Below, piece after piece: positions 34,821 through 43,228 of a stretch of DNA of 64,000 nt (positions within the stretch are counted from its first letter, which is position 1; each line of letters opens with the position of its first letter). The stretch is taken from assembly GCF_003666015.1 (NCBI RefSeq), contig NZ_QPLT01000002.1, positions 248,001 to 312,000 on the forward strand, read 5' to 3'. A program made the translations under genes and the position numbers. The notes below the pieces were generated by a model. It was not told where the DNA came from, searched no databases, and saw only the letters and a list, made by a program, of their open reading frames with translations. The stretch is from Halorubrum sp. Atlit-26R. Lineage in GTDB: Archaea > Halobacteriota > Halobacteria > Halobacteriales > Haloferacaceae.

Positions 34821-35609
34821 CTACTCCCGGATCAGCACGATCCCTTCGCGGAACACCGCGTGGTTCGGAACGACGTGTTCCTCGCCGTCCGTCTCGATGT
34901 GCGTGACGAAGAGGTCGACCTCCTGGACGATGCCGCGCTCGCCGGCGACGCGCACCTCGTCGCCGATGCCGTACGGCTGTCGGAGGAGGAGGAAGACGCC
35001 GGCCGCGGCCGAGGCGACCAAGTCCTTCGTCGCGAGGGCGGCGAACAGCACGAGGGCGAACGCGTACGCCGCGAGCAGGACGATGAGCGCGAGCGTCTGG
35101 ACGCCCACCTGCCCGAGCGCGATGAGCGTCGCGACGTACACCACGCTGTACTTCACGAGCGTCGGGAGCACGCCGAGTTCGGGGAGCTTTATCCCCCGGA
35201 GGCGCTCGGCGACGAGCAGTTCGGCCTTGTCGCCGACGACGATGCCGACGATGAACACGACCACGGCGACGAACAGCCGCGGGAGGAAGGCGGCGACGCC
35301 CGACCAGAACTGTTCGAGGTAGTTCACGTCCGCGACGGTGAGCGCGACGATGACGGTGACGGCGAGGATGAAGTAGCTCGACAGTTTGGCCAGAATCCGC
35401 ACCGTGGAGGTGTCGAACTCGCGGGCCGTCCGCTCGAAGGCGGTGCCCTCGATCACCTCGGGGACGCCGGCGCGCCGGAGCAGCCGGCGGTTGACCACGC
35501 CGGTGAGGTACGCGAGGAGGAGCCCCAACAGGAGGACGCCGAGCGCCAGCCAGAGGCGGTACGGCACACTCAGGAGGAACTCGGGGACGGTGATCTGGGC
35601 CGCGGACAT
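34821..35609 (-). CDS. MscS-like mechanosensitive channel
   Basis: 262 residues. Several hydrophobic helices (YRLWLALGVLLLGLLLAYL; SSYFILAVTVIVALTVA; LPRLFVAVVVFIVGIVVGD; TLALIVLLAAYAFALVLFAA) are followed by an MscS beta-domain: LRQPYGIGDEVRVAGERGIV and ETDGEEHVVPNHAVFREGIV. Such channels release solutes on osmotic downshock. It begins three bases after the diadenylate cyclase gene, which points to a shared osmotic role. The pore helix is less Gly/Ala-regular than in E. coli MscS, so gating may differ. Confidence 0.85.
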   Translation of the reverse strand: MSAAQITVPEFLLSVPYRLWLALGVLLLGLLLAYLTGVVNRRLLRRAGVPEVIEGTAFERTAREFDTSTVRILAKLSSYFILAVTVIVALTVADVNYLEQFWSGVAAFLPRLFVAVVVFIVGIVVGDKAELLVAERLRGIKLPELGVLPTLVKYSVVYVATLIALGQVGVQTLALIVLLAAYAFALVLFAALATKDLVASAAAGVFLLLRQPYGIGDEVRVAGERGIVQEVDLFVTHIETDGEEHVVPNHAVFREGIVLIRE

Positions 35610-35612
35610 GGG

Positions 35613-36422
35613 TCAGTACTCCTCCGGATCGATCTCCAAGACGAGTTCACCGGCCTTGAACGCCCGGACGAGCCCGTCGGACTCGGAGAGGACGATGGCG
35701 GTCGAGTTCGTGTCGCGGGTGATCGCCGCGCCGGACATGTGTCGCGCGCCGAGCCCCTTCGGAATGTCGACCCCCTCGGCGGCGGGTTCGAGGTAGCGGT
35801 ACGCCGAGACGATCTTCCCGGAGTCGGAGACGACGAACGCGCCGTCCAGCCGTGAGAACTCCTTGAGCATGACGTTCACGATCGGGTCGCCGACGTGGAC
35901 GTGGCTCTTCTCGAAGGGGTTGTACGACAGCGGCCGCGACTTGTTCATCACCTTCCCCGCGTCGCCGACGACGAACAGCGCGCCCACCGGCTTCCCCTTC
36001 TGCCCCTTCTGCCCGAGCTCGATCGCGACCTCGAACACGTCGCGGATCACGCTCGGCTCCGCCCGCGAGTTAGCGAACAGGTCGTAGATACCGGTGTGGA
36101 CCCCCTCGTCGACGGTCGCCCGGATAACCGCGTCCGAGCCGCCGTCGAACACCGAGGCGACGCACGCGACCTCGTCGCCCTCGGCGAGGAGCCCCTCGTC
36201 CATCGCGCCCTCGATACCGAACCGGATCCGGTCTTTGACGTTGTCGAACGGGAGCGGGAGCTCGACGAACGGCTCCGCGTCGACGTCGTTGTCGGGCGCG
36301 ACGACGAGGACCTCGACCTCGGCGTCCCCGAATCGCTCGAAGAAGGAACTCGTCGGAGAGAACAGCAGCGCGGCGTCGACGTCCGCGACCAGATCCGCCA
36401 AGTGGTCGGTGAGCGAGGCCAT
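35613..36422 (-). CDS. dacZ: diadenylate cyclase, archaeal DacZ
   Basis: 269 residues. It makes cyclic di-AMP from two ATP. The C-terminal DisA_N domain carries the DGAFVVSDSGKIVSAYRYL segment and LGARHMSGAAITRDTNSTAI (20 residues), holding the DGA and RHR-type (GARHMSGA) motifs. The N-terminal half is the archaeal-specific domain. In Haloferax the DacZ product affects osmotic balance and its level is tightly set. It leads a two-gene operon with an MscS-like channel; a TATA-like box sits 25 bases upstream. Confidence 0.93.
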   Translation of the reverse strand: MASLTDHLADLVADVDAALLFSPTSSFFERFGDAEVEVLVVAPDNDVDAEPFVELPLPFDNVKDRIRFGIEGAMDEGLLAEGDEVACVASVFDGGSDAVIRATVDEGVHTGIYDLFANSRAEPSVIRDVFEVAIELGQKGQKGKPVGALFVVGDAGKVMNKSRPLSYNPFEKSHVHVGDPIVNVMLKEFSRLDGAFVVSDSGKIVSAYRYLEPAAEGVDIPKGLGARHMSGAAITRDTNSTAIVLSESDGLVRAFKAGELVLEIDPEEY

Positions 36423-36445
36423 TGTAGGCGTGACTCCCGGAGTCC

Positions 36446-36452
36446 GTATAGT
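36446..36452 (-). promoter_or_regulatory. TATA-like box of the dacZ-mscS operon
   Basis: ACTATAC on the minus strand, about 25 bases before the ATG at 36422. Confidence 0.5.
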
Positions 36453-36502
36453 CGTTGCGTCGTGCGTGCGTCTGACGCCGCGGCGGCCGGCGATTGACTC
36501 GA

Positions 36503-38128
36503 CTAGTCGCCGGCGGCCGAGACCGATCCCTCGGCGGCCGCCGTCCGGTCCTCGCGAATCAGGTCGGCCGCCCGCTCGGCGATCGCTATCGTCGGCGCGT
36601 TCGTGTTCCCGCCGACGAGCGTGGGCATCACGCTCGCGTCGACGACGCGGAGCCCCTCGACCCCGCGGACTCGGAGCTCGTCGTCCACGACCGCGGCCTC
36701 GTCGTCGCCCATCTTACACGTCCCGACGGGGTGGTACACGGTGTGACACTCCTCGCGGACGTGCCGGGCGATCTCCGCGTCGGTCTCGACGTCATCGCCG
36801 GGCCACAGCTCGCGGCCGACGTACTCCGAGAGCGCGTCCTGGTCGGCGATCTCGCGGGCGCGCTTGACGCCCTCGACGAGGGTTTCGAGGTCCGCGCGCT
36901 CGCCGAGGTAGTTCGGGTCGATGGCGGGCGCCTCGAACGGATCGTCCGAGGCGAGCCGGACGCGGCCGCGGCTCTCCGGTCGGAGCTGCGTCGCGCCGAT
37001 CGACAGCCCTCTCCCCTCCTCGGGGTTCGCGAGCCCGTGTTCCATGAAGTACGAGGGCGCGAAGTGGAACTGGAGGTCCGGCCGGGAGAGGTCCTCGTCG
37101 GTTCGAACGAAGCCGCCGGCCTCGCCGACGTTGGAGGTGAGCTTCCCGCGCTTGCGGACGAACCAATTAAACAGGTCCCGGAGGCTCCCGGCGTCGTCGA
37201 GCGTGCTGACGTCGTCTTCGGCCTCGTAGACGGCGAACGCGAACAGGTGGTCCTGGAGGTTCCGGCCGACGCCGGGCGAGGCCGCCTCCACGTCGACGCC
37301 GCGGTCCGCGAGGTGATCCGGATCGCCGATCCCCGAGAGCATGAGCAGCTGCGGGGAGTTAACGGCGCCGGCGCTGAGGACGACTTCCTCGGTCGCGTCG
37401 ACGGAGCGAGCCTCGCCGTCCTGCTCGTACTCGACGCCGGTCGCGCGGCCGCCCTCGACGGTCACTTCCGTCACCTGCGCGCCGGTCTCGGCGGTGAGGT
37501 TCGGCCGGTCGAGCGCCGGCTTGAGGTACGCGTCGGCCGCGCTGTGGCGTTTCCCGTCCTTCTGCGTGACGTGGTAGAGGCCGACGCCCGCCTGCTCCGC
37601 CCCGTTGAAGTCGTCGTTGCGGTCGTACCCGGCCTGGGCGGCCGCGCGGACGAACGCCTCGGATGCCGGCCGCGGCGACGACTGGTCGGTGACGTTGAGC
37701 GGCCCCTCGTCCCCGTGATACCGTGACGCCGACGGCTCGAACGTCTCCGCGCGCTTGAAATACTCCAGCATCGCGTCGTACGCCCACCCGTCGTTGCCCA
37801 GCTCGGCCCAGCCGTCGTAGTCCGACGGGTGGCCCCGAACGTAGATCATCGCGTTGGTGGAGGAACACCCGCCGAGCGTCTTGCCGCGCGGCCAGTAGAG
37901 CTCCCGGCCGGCACAGCCGTCCTGCGGCTCGGTGTAGTACTCCCAGTCGGCCTCGCTTTTGAACAGCTCCGGGAACGCCGCCGGAATCGAGACGTTCCGG
38001 TCGTCGTCGGGCGTACCCGCCTCCAAGAGCAGGACCGTCGTCTCGGCGTCGGCGGTGAGTCGATTCGCGAGGACGCACCCCGCCGACCCGGCGCCGACCA
38101 CGACGAAGTCGTATTGCTTGCTTGTCAT
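36503..38128 (-). CDS. GMC family FAD-dependent oxidoreductase (choline dehydrogenase-like)
   Basis: 541 residues from the ATG at 38128. The N-terminal FAD site is QYDFVVVGAGSAGCVLANRL (20 residues). GMC signatures follow: YWPRGKTLGGCSSTNAMIYV (20 residues), VVLSAGAVNSPQLLMLSGIG (20 residues), and the catalytic His region CHTVYHPVGTCKMG. Substrate could be choline, making the osmoprotectant betaine, or another alcohol; no betaine-aldehyde dehydrogenase is beside it. An AATTAAGT box about 25 bases upstream supports the start. Confidence 0.9.
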   Translation of the reverse strand: MTSKQYDFVVVGAGSAGCVLANRLTADAETTVLLLEAGTPDDDRNVSIPAAFPELFKSEADWEYYTEPQDGCAGRELYWPRGKTLGGCSSTNAMIYVRGHPSDYDGWAELGNDGWAYDAMLEYFKRAETFEPSASRYHGDEGPLNVTDQSSPRPASEAFVRAAAQAGYDRNDDFNGAEQAGVGLYHVTQKDGKRHSAADAYLKPALDRPNLTAETGAQVTEVTVEGGRATGVEYEQDGEARSVDATEEVVLSAGAVNSPQLLMLSGIGDPDHLADRGVDVEAASPGVGRNLQDHLFAFAVYEAEDDVSTLDDAGSLRDLFNWFVRKRGKLTSNVGEAGGFVRTDEDLSRPDLQFHFAPSYFMEHGLANPEEGRGLSIGATQLRPESRGRVRLASDDPFEAPAIDPNYLGERADLETLVEGVKRAREIADQDALSEYVGRELWPGDDVETDAEIARHVREECHTVYHPVGTCKMGDDEAAVVDDELRVRGVEGLRVVDASVMPTLVGGNTNAPTIAIAERAADLIREDRTAAAEGSVSAAGD

Positions 38129-38150
38129 GGACAGTCGTGGACGGTCGGAC

Positions 38151-38158
38151 AATTAAGT
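38151..38158 (-). promoter_or_regulatory. TATA box of the GMC oxidoreductase gene
   Basis: ACTTAATT on the minus strand, 23 bases upstream of the ATG at 38128. Confidence 0.55.
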
Positions 38159-38279
38159 GTACCCGTGCTACCGGCTTTGTTGAAATCCTCAGAAATTGAT
38201 ATTTTCGCACCCTAATCGCTCAGTACAGAGGAAGAGATGAGCGATAGCGGGAGTAGGTGTAGTATATCGTGACCGAGGT

Positions 38280-38350
38280 CGTTTATAAATGGGATTTCGG
38301 TTTTGCCGTTGGCTGTTTATAAATGGTTGAGGCTGGTGGGATGACAACCG
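38280..38350 (-). repeat. tail of element C
   Basis: Read on the minus strand, GGCTTTGGCGGTTGTCATCC leads to CCATTTATAAACAG, then a further 35 bases to a second CCCATTTATAAACG. Two AT boxes (near 38313-38323 and 38280-38289) echo the tail units of copies B and D, though their spacing differs. Confidence 0.5.
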
Positions 38351-38602
38351 CCAAAGCCCCAGCCGGGAGGCCGGCGCACGCTCGCTGCGTTCCTCAGTCG
38401 CTCACTTCGCTCGCTCCCTGCGGTACTTACTTCGCCTGCGCCGGCCTCCCGGCTGCCCCTTTGAGTCCCGCCCCGCACAGCGACCGCACCTCACACCTCC
38501 CCAGCCTCGTCGCTGGCGGTCTTCGCTTCGCTCGACCGCCAGCGACTCCCTCGCACCGTCGGTTCGCGGCCCTCCGGGCCGCTCACCGGGGCGCGCCACC
38601 GC
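38351..38602 (-). ncRNA. multicopy structured element, copy C (candidate non-coding RNA)
   Basis: The only copy on the minus strand. It starts GCGGTGGCGCGCCCC and carries GACGAGGCTGGGGAGG and GGACTCAAAGGGGCAG. Helix 1 has changed to CGCGCC with GGTGCG (one G-U), its inner stem to GCGGCCC/GGGCCGC. Helix 2 is TCGCTGGCGGTC with GACCGCCAGCGA, and helix 3 is an 18-bp pairing of 38361-38378 with 38437-38454 using GGCCGG. All keep pairing despite base changes. A TTATAAAT box lies about 10 bases upstream, with ATTTAAAT about 40 further. It sits in the 38129-38851 gap between divergent genes. Confidence 0.6.
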
Positions 38603-38851
38603 CTGTCATTTATAAGCCCTCGTCGCCGTCGCTCACGACTATTTAAATAGGACATTGTGGCCGGCAATCTGAGATACCCACTCCCGTAACCGATCGAGAA
38701 GCACGCTTCAGCGACCAATCGTTACAGACGAGAATATGTCTGAAGAAGAGGATTTCAGCAGAGCCGTGCTACCGAAACGCGACACGTCACGCGAACCGCC
38801 GCGCACCGCCGGCGGGGCGCCGTCCGACGACGTTTTCCCTCTCTGGCGGCG
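38603..38851. other. gap between element C and the methyltransferase gene
   Basis: AT boxes belonging to element C lie at 38607-38616 (ATTTATAA) and 38640-38650. Beyond them, 38650-38740 is moderately AT-rich and may hold the methyltransferase promoter. A 74-codon frame from 38736 runs into the methyltransferase gene in another frame and becomes Arg/Thr-rich, so it is not called as a gene, although its first 40 residues look protein-like. Confidence 0.35.
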
Positions 38852-39481
38852 TTGCCACACGTGGAACCTGATTCCGTCCGAGAGTCGTGGACGAACCGGG
38901 CGGGCGAATACTCACCGGCGTACTACGCGCACTACGGGCCCAACGAGACGAGCGCGCTGATCCGCGAGGCGCTCGACACGCACCTCGACCGCGACGCGGC
39001 CGTCCTCGAACTGGGGTGCGGCTCGGGCCGACACCTCGAACACCTCGCCGCCCACGGGTTCGAGAACCTCTCGGGGATCGACATCAACGCCGAGGCGTTC
39101 GAGACGATGCGAGACGCCTACCCCGAACTCGCCGCGCATGGCACGTTCTACTGCGGCGCGATAGAGGACCTCGTGGAGGAGTTCGACGACGGCGCGTTCG
39201 ACGCGGTGTACTCGGTCGAGACGCTACAACACCTCCATCCGGACGTCGAGTCGGCCTTCGCGGAGATCGCGCGGATCACCGACGAGGTGCTCGTCACGGC
39301 CGAGATCGAGGACCCGACGCGCGAGTCGGCGTCGGGCGACCCGGACGTGAACTACGTCGACGACGAGACGCCGCTGTACTACCGGGACTGGGGCGAGATA
39401 TTCACGTCGCTGGGCCTCGTCGAGGTCGACGTGGTCCGCGGCGACAGGGACACGACGCGGACCTTCCGCGTCTCCGACTGA
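38852..39481 (+). CDS. class I SAM-dependent methyltransferase
   Basis: 209 residues. The SAM-binding motif I is AAVLELGCGSGRHLEHLA, motif II region is GIDINAEAFETM, and FDAVYSVETLQHL is motif IV. The fold is complete. Substrate unknown; the nearest family members methylate small molecules or lipids. It is followed after about 85 bases by the aldo/keto reductase gene on the same strand. Confidence 0.85.
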   Translation: MPHVEPDSVRESWTNRAGEYSPAYYAHYGPNETSALIREALDTHLDRDAAVLELGCGSGRHLEHLAAHGFENLSGIDINAEAFETMRDAYPELAAHGTFYCGAIEDLVEEFDDGAFDAVYSVETLQHLHPDVESAFAEIARITDEVLVTAEIEDPTRESASGDPDVNYVDDETPLYYRDWGEIFTSLGLVEVDVVRGDRDTTRTFRVSD

Positions 39482-39566
39482 TCGCCGGCCTCGACGAGGT
39501 CAGTCCCGTCAGCGGCGAGCCGGCCTCCCGCGCGACTTTTATCCGCGAGCCGACTACCTCGACCAC

Positions 39567-40679
39567 ATGGCGACTCGCGAGGCCCTCTGGGGGTACCGGA
39601 ACCGGTTCGGCGACGCCTTCGGGCGCACCTACTTCCGCCGGTTCGGGCCCGGCGTCGTCTCCAGCGTCGGGATCGGGACGTACCTCGGTGCGCCGACGCC
39701 CGCGGTCGACGACGCCTCGCGCGAGTCGATCGGACTGGCGCTCCGCTCGGGCGTGAACCACGTCGACACCGCCGCGAACTACCGCTGCGGTCGCGCCGAG
39801 CGCGTCGTCGGCGAGGCGCTCCGTGACGCCCCCGTCGACCGCGAGTCGGTGGTCGTCGCGACGAAGGGCGGCTTCCTCCCGTTCGACGGCGAGCGCCCGG
39901 ACGACCCGAGCGCGTACGTCCGCGAGCGGTTCGTCGAGCCCGGCATCGTCGATCCCGACGAACTCGCGAACGGCGCTCATGCCCTCACTCCTGATTACCT
40001 CGAGTGGTCGCTGGACCGCTCGCTCGACCGGCTCGGCCTCGACGCGGTCGACTGCTTCTACGTCCACAACCCCGAGACGCAGCTGGCGGCCCGGTCGCGA
40101 AACGAGGTGTACGACCGGATCGAGGCCGCCTTCGAGGCCCTCGAACGCCGGCGCGCAGCCGGCGACGTCGGCGCGTACGGCGTCGCGTCGTGGAGCGCGT
40201 TCCGCGTCCCCGAGGACGCCGACGACTACCTCTCGCTCGACGAGGTGCTCGCCCGTGCCGAGGCCGCCGGCGAGGCGGTCGGTCCCGACGACGACCACGG
40301 GTTCGAGGCGATACAGCTCCCGTTCAACGTCGCGATGGCGGACGCGTTCACGCGGCGGAACCAGCCCGCGCCGCCCGGAACCGACGCCGACGGGCCCGTC
40401 TCGACGCTCGAATTCGCCCACGAGGCCGGGCTCTCGGTGGTGACGAGCGCGAGCGTCGGACAGGGAGACCTGACGGCCGAGGGCGAGATTCCGGCGGACG
40501 TCGACGCGACGCTCGCCGGGGAGACGCCGGCCCAGCGCGCGCTCAACTTCGCGCGGAGCGCGCCGGGCGTCACCTCGTCGCTCGTCGGCACGACCGACCC
40601 CGCCCACCTCCGCGAGAACGTCGCGGCCGGCACCTTCGACCCGCTCGGCGCGTCGGCGTTCGACGCCGTGTTCGAGTGA
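39567..40679 (+). CDS. aldo/keto reductase family protein
   Basis: 370 residues with the AKR barrel. It has VSSVGIGTYLGAP at the start, INHVDTA-like VNHVDTAANYRCGRAERVVG with the catalytic Asp and Tyr, ATKGGFL with the catalytic Lys, DAVDCFYVHNPE with the catalytic His, and TSSLVGTTDPAHLRENV at the NADPH site. An insert of about 40 residues with many Asp sits mid-protein. Substrate unknown. Confidence 0.88.
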   Translation: MATREALWGYRNRFGDAFGRTYFRRFGPGVVSSVGIGTYLGAPTPAVDDASRESIGLALRSGVNHVDTAANYRCGRAERVVGEALRDAPVDRESVVVATKGGFLPFDGERPDDPSAYVRERFVEPGIVDPDELANGAHALTPDYLEWSLDRSLDRLGLDAVDCFYVHNPETQLAARSRNEVYDRIEAAFEALERRRAAGDVGAYGVASWSAFRVPEDADDYLSLDEVLARAEAAGEAVGPDDDHGFEAIQLPFNVAMADAFTRRNQPAPPGTDADGPVSTLEFAHEAGLSVVTSASVGQGDLTAEGEIPADVDATLAGETPAQRALNFARSAPGVTSSLVGTTDPAHLRENVAAGTFDPLGASAFDAVFE

Positions 40680-40793
40680 GCCGGACGGCGCCCGAGACGC
40701 CGCGGAGTCGGCCCCGTCGACCGCGACGCCGCGCATCCGGAACCGGCGACGGACGCCACAAAGCGTTTGTCGGACCCCGTCAAAGCCCGTTCC

Positions 40794-41450
40794 ATGGCCC
40801 CCACGCGACGAGCCCTCCTCGGGAGCGCCGCCCTCGGCGTCGTCGGCGCGCTCGCGGGCTGTTCCGGCGCGAGCGACCCGCAGGCGGAGTCCGCCCGACC
40901 GCAGACGAGAGGCACGGAGATGGACCCGACGGTCGTGAAGCCGCGGAACCCGTCCGGCGAGAGCGTCCTCCTCGACGGGAGCGAAGCGAACGACGAGAAC
41001 GAGCCAGCCCGGATCGGTCGCGAGCTCGTCACGAGCGCGGACCGAGCGGACGAGCTGTTGGTCGCCGAGAGCGTCTCCGACGCGGACCGCGAGCGGGTCC
41101 GGTCGTTCCTCGACGAGACGGACTACGAGACGGAAACCGTGTACGTCTCGCCGGCCGGCGTCGAGTCGTGTGAGCGGCTCGACATCGAGTCGGTGTCCTG
41201 GCAGCCCGGGCGCGTCGAGTACGAGTACTGTAGCGAGCTTCGCCCGCCCGACGAGTCGTGCGAGGCCGACGAGCGGGTCGCGCTGGCACTCCTCTTCCGG
41301 CTCCCGGTCGCGCTCGACGAGCGGATCACCCAGTCCGGCTCCAGCGGGCACTCGCCGTGTCGGACGACGGACACCGAGTACGCCGTGCTCGACGGGAACG
41401 CGACCGTGACCGGGAACGCCACGGCCACCGACGAGTGGGGTGACTTCTGA
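40794..41450 (+). CDS. Tat-type lipoprotein, unknown function (first of pair)
   Basis: 218 residues from the ATG at 40794. The signal is RRALLGSAALGVVGALAGCS: twin Arg, hydrophobic stretch, and lipobox LAGC. The mature part is acidic with four to six cysteines that could form disulfides outside (SCERLD, EYCS, DESCEADE, HSPCRTTD). Its stop overlaps the start of the next lipoprotein gene by one base, so they are coupled. No family recognised. Confidence 0.75.
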   Translation: MAPTRRALLGSAALGVVGALAGCSGASDPQAESARPQTRGTEMDPTVVKPRNPSGESVLLDGSEANDENEPARIGRELVTSADRADELLVAESVSDADRERVRSFLDETDYETETVYVSPAGVESCERLDIESVSWQPGRVEYEYCSELRPPDESCEADERVALALLFRLPVALDERITQSGSSGHSPCRTTDTEYAVLDGNATVTGNATATDEWGDF

Positions 41451-42808
41451 TGCCGCGACGGCTCACCCGGCGCGACGCGCTCGCGGCCGCCGGCGCCGTC
41501 GCGCTCGGCTCGCTCGCCGGGTGCTCCGGCAGAGGGAGCGGGCCGCGGTTCTGGGACGACCCGCCGTCGCTCGACGTCGAGGGCGTCCCGCGCGAGTTCG
41601 ACGACCCCGTTCCGTCGGCGCCGCGGCTCGTCCCCGTCGACGTCGAGCCCGCGGTCGCGGGCGCGTTCGCAGACCGGGTGGACCGCCTGCTCTCCCCGAT
41701 CCCGGAGCCGCTGACCGAGGAGCGGCTCCCGAACGGCGAGATCCGCGAGCAGGTCGAAACGGAGCGGGCGGCGGCGCGCGAGTCGCTCCCGGCTTCTGAC
41801 GAGTCGCTCCCGCCGCTCCGGGCCGCCGAGCGGTACGCCATGGCGCGCGACCACGCCGCGACCGCCGTCGGCACGTGGGCGGCCGTGACCGTCGAGGGCG
41901 ACCCGGAAGCGGTGGCCGCGGACATCGGGACGGTTCGGAACCGGGCGTTCGAGACGCTGGAGGAGCTGCCGGGGGTCGCGACGGACTCCTCCGCCGGCGC
42001 CGCCGTCTACGGCCCGATCGAACGGTGGTACGACGAGGCGCGGCGGCGGACGCTGGTCGGCGGGAGTGCCGGCCCCGAGGAGCGCGCGAACCCGCTTCGG
42101 GTCGGAGATGCGGTCGGGGAGGGCGAGCGCGTTCAGTCGTACGTCGAGGCGGGTCGGTACCTCCGCGATCGGTACCGGAGCTCGCTCGCCGATCCGGAAG
42201 CGGTCGCCGAGCCGCTCCGTCGAGAGGCGGAGCGGGTGGGCGCCGAGGTCGGGGAACGGCTCCGTGAACTCCACGGGGGGGAACCCGACCGACTCCGATC
42301 GAGCCCGGGGACCGAGGCGTTCCTCGACGATCGACCGGTCGCGCGGGACGCGCCGAGCGTCTCGCAGCTCTCGACGGCCCGCTACCGGACGTTCGAGGAC
42401 CTCCGGTTCGACCCGATACCGCTCGACGACTACGAGCCGGACCATCCGGCGACCGCGTTCACGCGGACGCTCCTCGCGCGCGTGCGGTTCCGCGGGCTCG
42501 ACGCCCTCGCCTCGCGTATCGAGGACGGCGAGGCGATGTTCCCCGACGACGCGGCCGCGGTCGGCGCCGCGCGGAGCGCAGCGATCGAATCGGTGACGAC
42601 GCTCGCGGGGAGCGAGAACCCGCTGGCCCGGTGGCTGGCGACGCAGTTCCTCCCGCTGTTCGCGGAGCCGGACGGGGCGCTCGCGGCGGGCGACCGGAAC
42701 GCGCGGTCGACGGTCGAGGCGTACACCGCCTATCGGTGGATCGAGACGGTCACGGGCGAGGCGCGGACGGTGACGGAGTCGGTCAGGGACTCGTTCGAGG
42801 CGTACTGA
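41450..42808 (+). CDS. Tat-type lipoprotein, unknown function (second of pair)
   Basis: 452 residues. The signal is RRDALAAAGAVALGSLAGCS with a lipobox. The mature part is largely helical and charged, without cysteines beyond the lipid site; repeated DRVDRLLSP, ERVGAEVGERLRELH and DRLRSS suggest amphipathic helices. Coupling to the upstream lipoprotein implies a joint envelope role. Not recognised. Confidence 0.75.
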   Translation: MPRRLTRRDALAAAGAVALGSLAGCSGRGSGPRFWDDPPSLDVEGVPREFDDPVPSAPRLVPVDVEPAVAGAFADRVDRLLSPIPEPLTEERLPNGEIREQVETERAAARESLPASDESLPPLRAAERYAMARDHAATAVGTWAAVTVEGDPEAVAADIGTVRNRAFETLEELPGVATDSSAGAAVYGPIERWYDEARRRTLVGGSAGPEERANPLRVGDAVGEGERVQSYVEAGRYLRDRYRSSLADPEAVAEPLRREAERVGAEVGERLRELHGGEPDRLRSSPGTEAFLDDRPVARDAPSVSQLSTARYRTFEDLRFDPIPLDDYEPDHPATAFTRTLLARVRFRGLDALASRIEDGEAMFPDDAAAVGAARSAAIESVTTLAGSENPLARWLATQFLPLFAEPDGALAAGDRNARSTVEAYTAYRWIETVTGEARTVTESVRDSFEAY

Positions 42809-42838
42809 GCGCGGTCGAGCGAGGACGAATCGACCGCG

Positions 42839-42863
42839 ACGGGAGAGAGAGAGAGAGAAGAGA
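42839..42863. repeat. GA microsatellite
   Basis: A run of about twelve GA steps lies between the second lipoprotein and the zinc-finger gene. Confidence 0.8.
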
Positions 42864-42885
42864 GGGCGACGACAGCGGGGACCGC

Positions 42886-43056
42886 TCAGCGAAGCTCCTT
42901 GAACCGCGCGCCGCACTCCGGACAGATGCGGACCGAGAACACCTCGTCGGGGTCGTTCTCCTTTTTCAACACCTGCTCGCAGTCGGCGCAGTTCAGCCGC
43001 TCGTAGGTGTCCTTCATCAGGTCGCCGTCGCGGAGCCCCTTGCGCGTGGATTTCAT
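42886..43056 (-). CDS. zinc-finger micro-protein (HVO_0758-like)
   Basis: 56 residues from the ATG at 43056: MKSTRKGLRDGDLMKDTY, then two CPxC-type knuckles, CADC and CPEC, with FSVRICPECGARFKELR at the end. From memory this closely matches the studied Haloferax micro-protein HVO_0758. Four cysteines should bind one zinc. A GTTTTTAT box 26 bases upstream supports this start over the one at 43101. Confidence 0.88.
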   Translation of the reverse strand: MKSTRKGLRDGDLMKDTYERLNCADCEQVLKKENDPDEVFSVRICPECGARFKELR

Positions 43057-43081
43057 ACCCCGCCGTTCGGGGCCGGGGCGG

Positions 43082-43088
43082 ATAAAAA
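43082..43088 (-). promoter_or_regulatory. TATA box of the zinc-finger micro-protein gene
   Basis: TTTTTAT on the minus strand, 26 bases upstream of the ATG at 43056. Confidence 0.6.
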
Positions 43089-43228
43089 CCCCGTACGACA
43101 TCGGTCAGACGATCGGCCGAAATCGGCGTCAGGCGGAGCGAGACCGGCGTCGGCCCGACGATCGCGGTTCGAGGTCCGAGCGCGGCCGCTTTCGCAACGC
43201 TTGTGTCCGGGCGCGCGGAATCGCCGCC

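Noticed and set aside
38736-38960. A 74-codon frame before the methyltransferase gene
   Set aside because: It overlaps the gene start in another frame and becomes Arg/Thr-rich. The first 40 residues are protein-like but without support.
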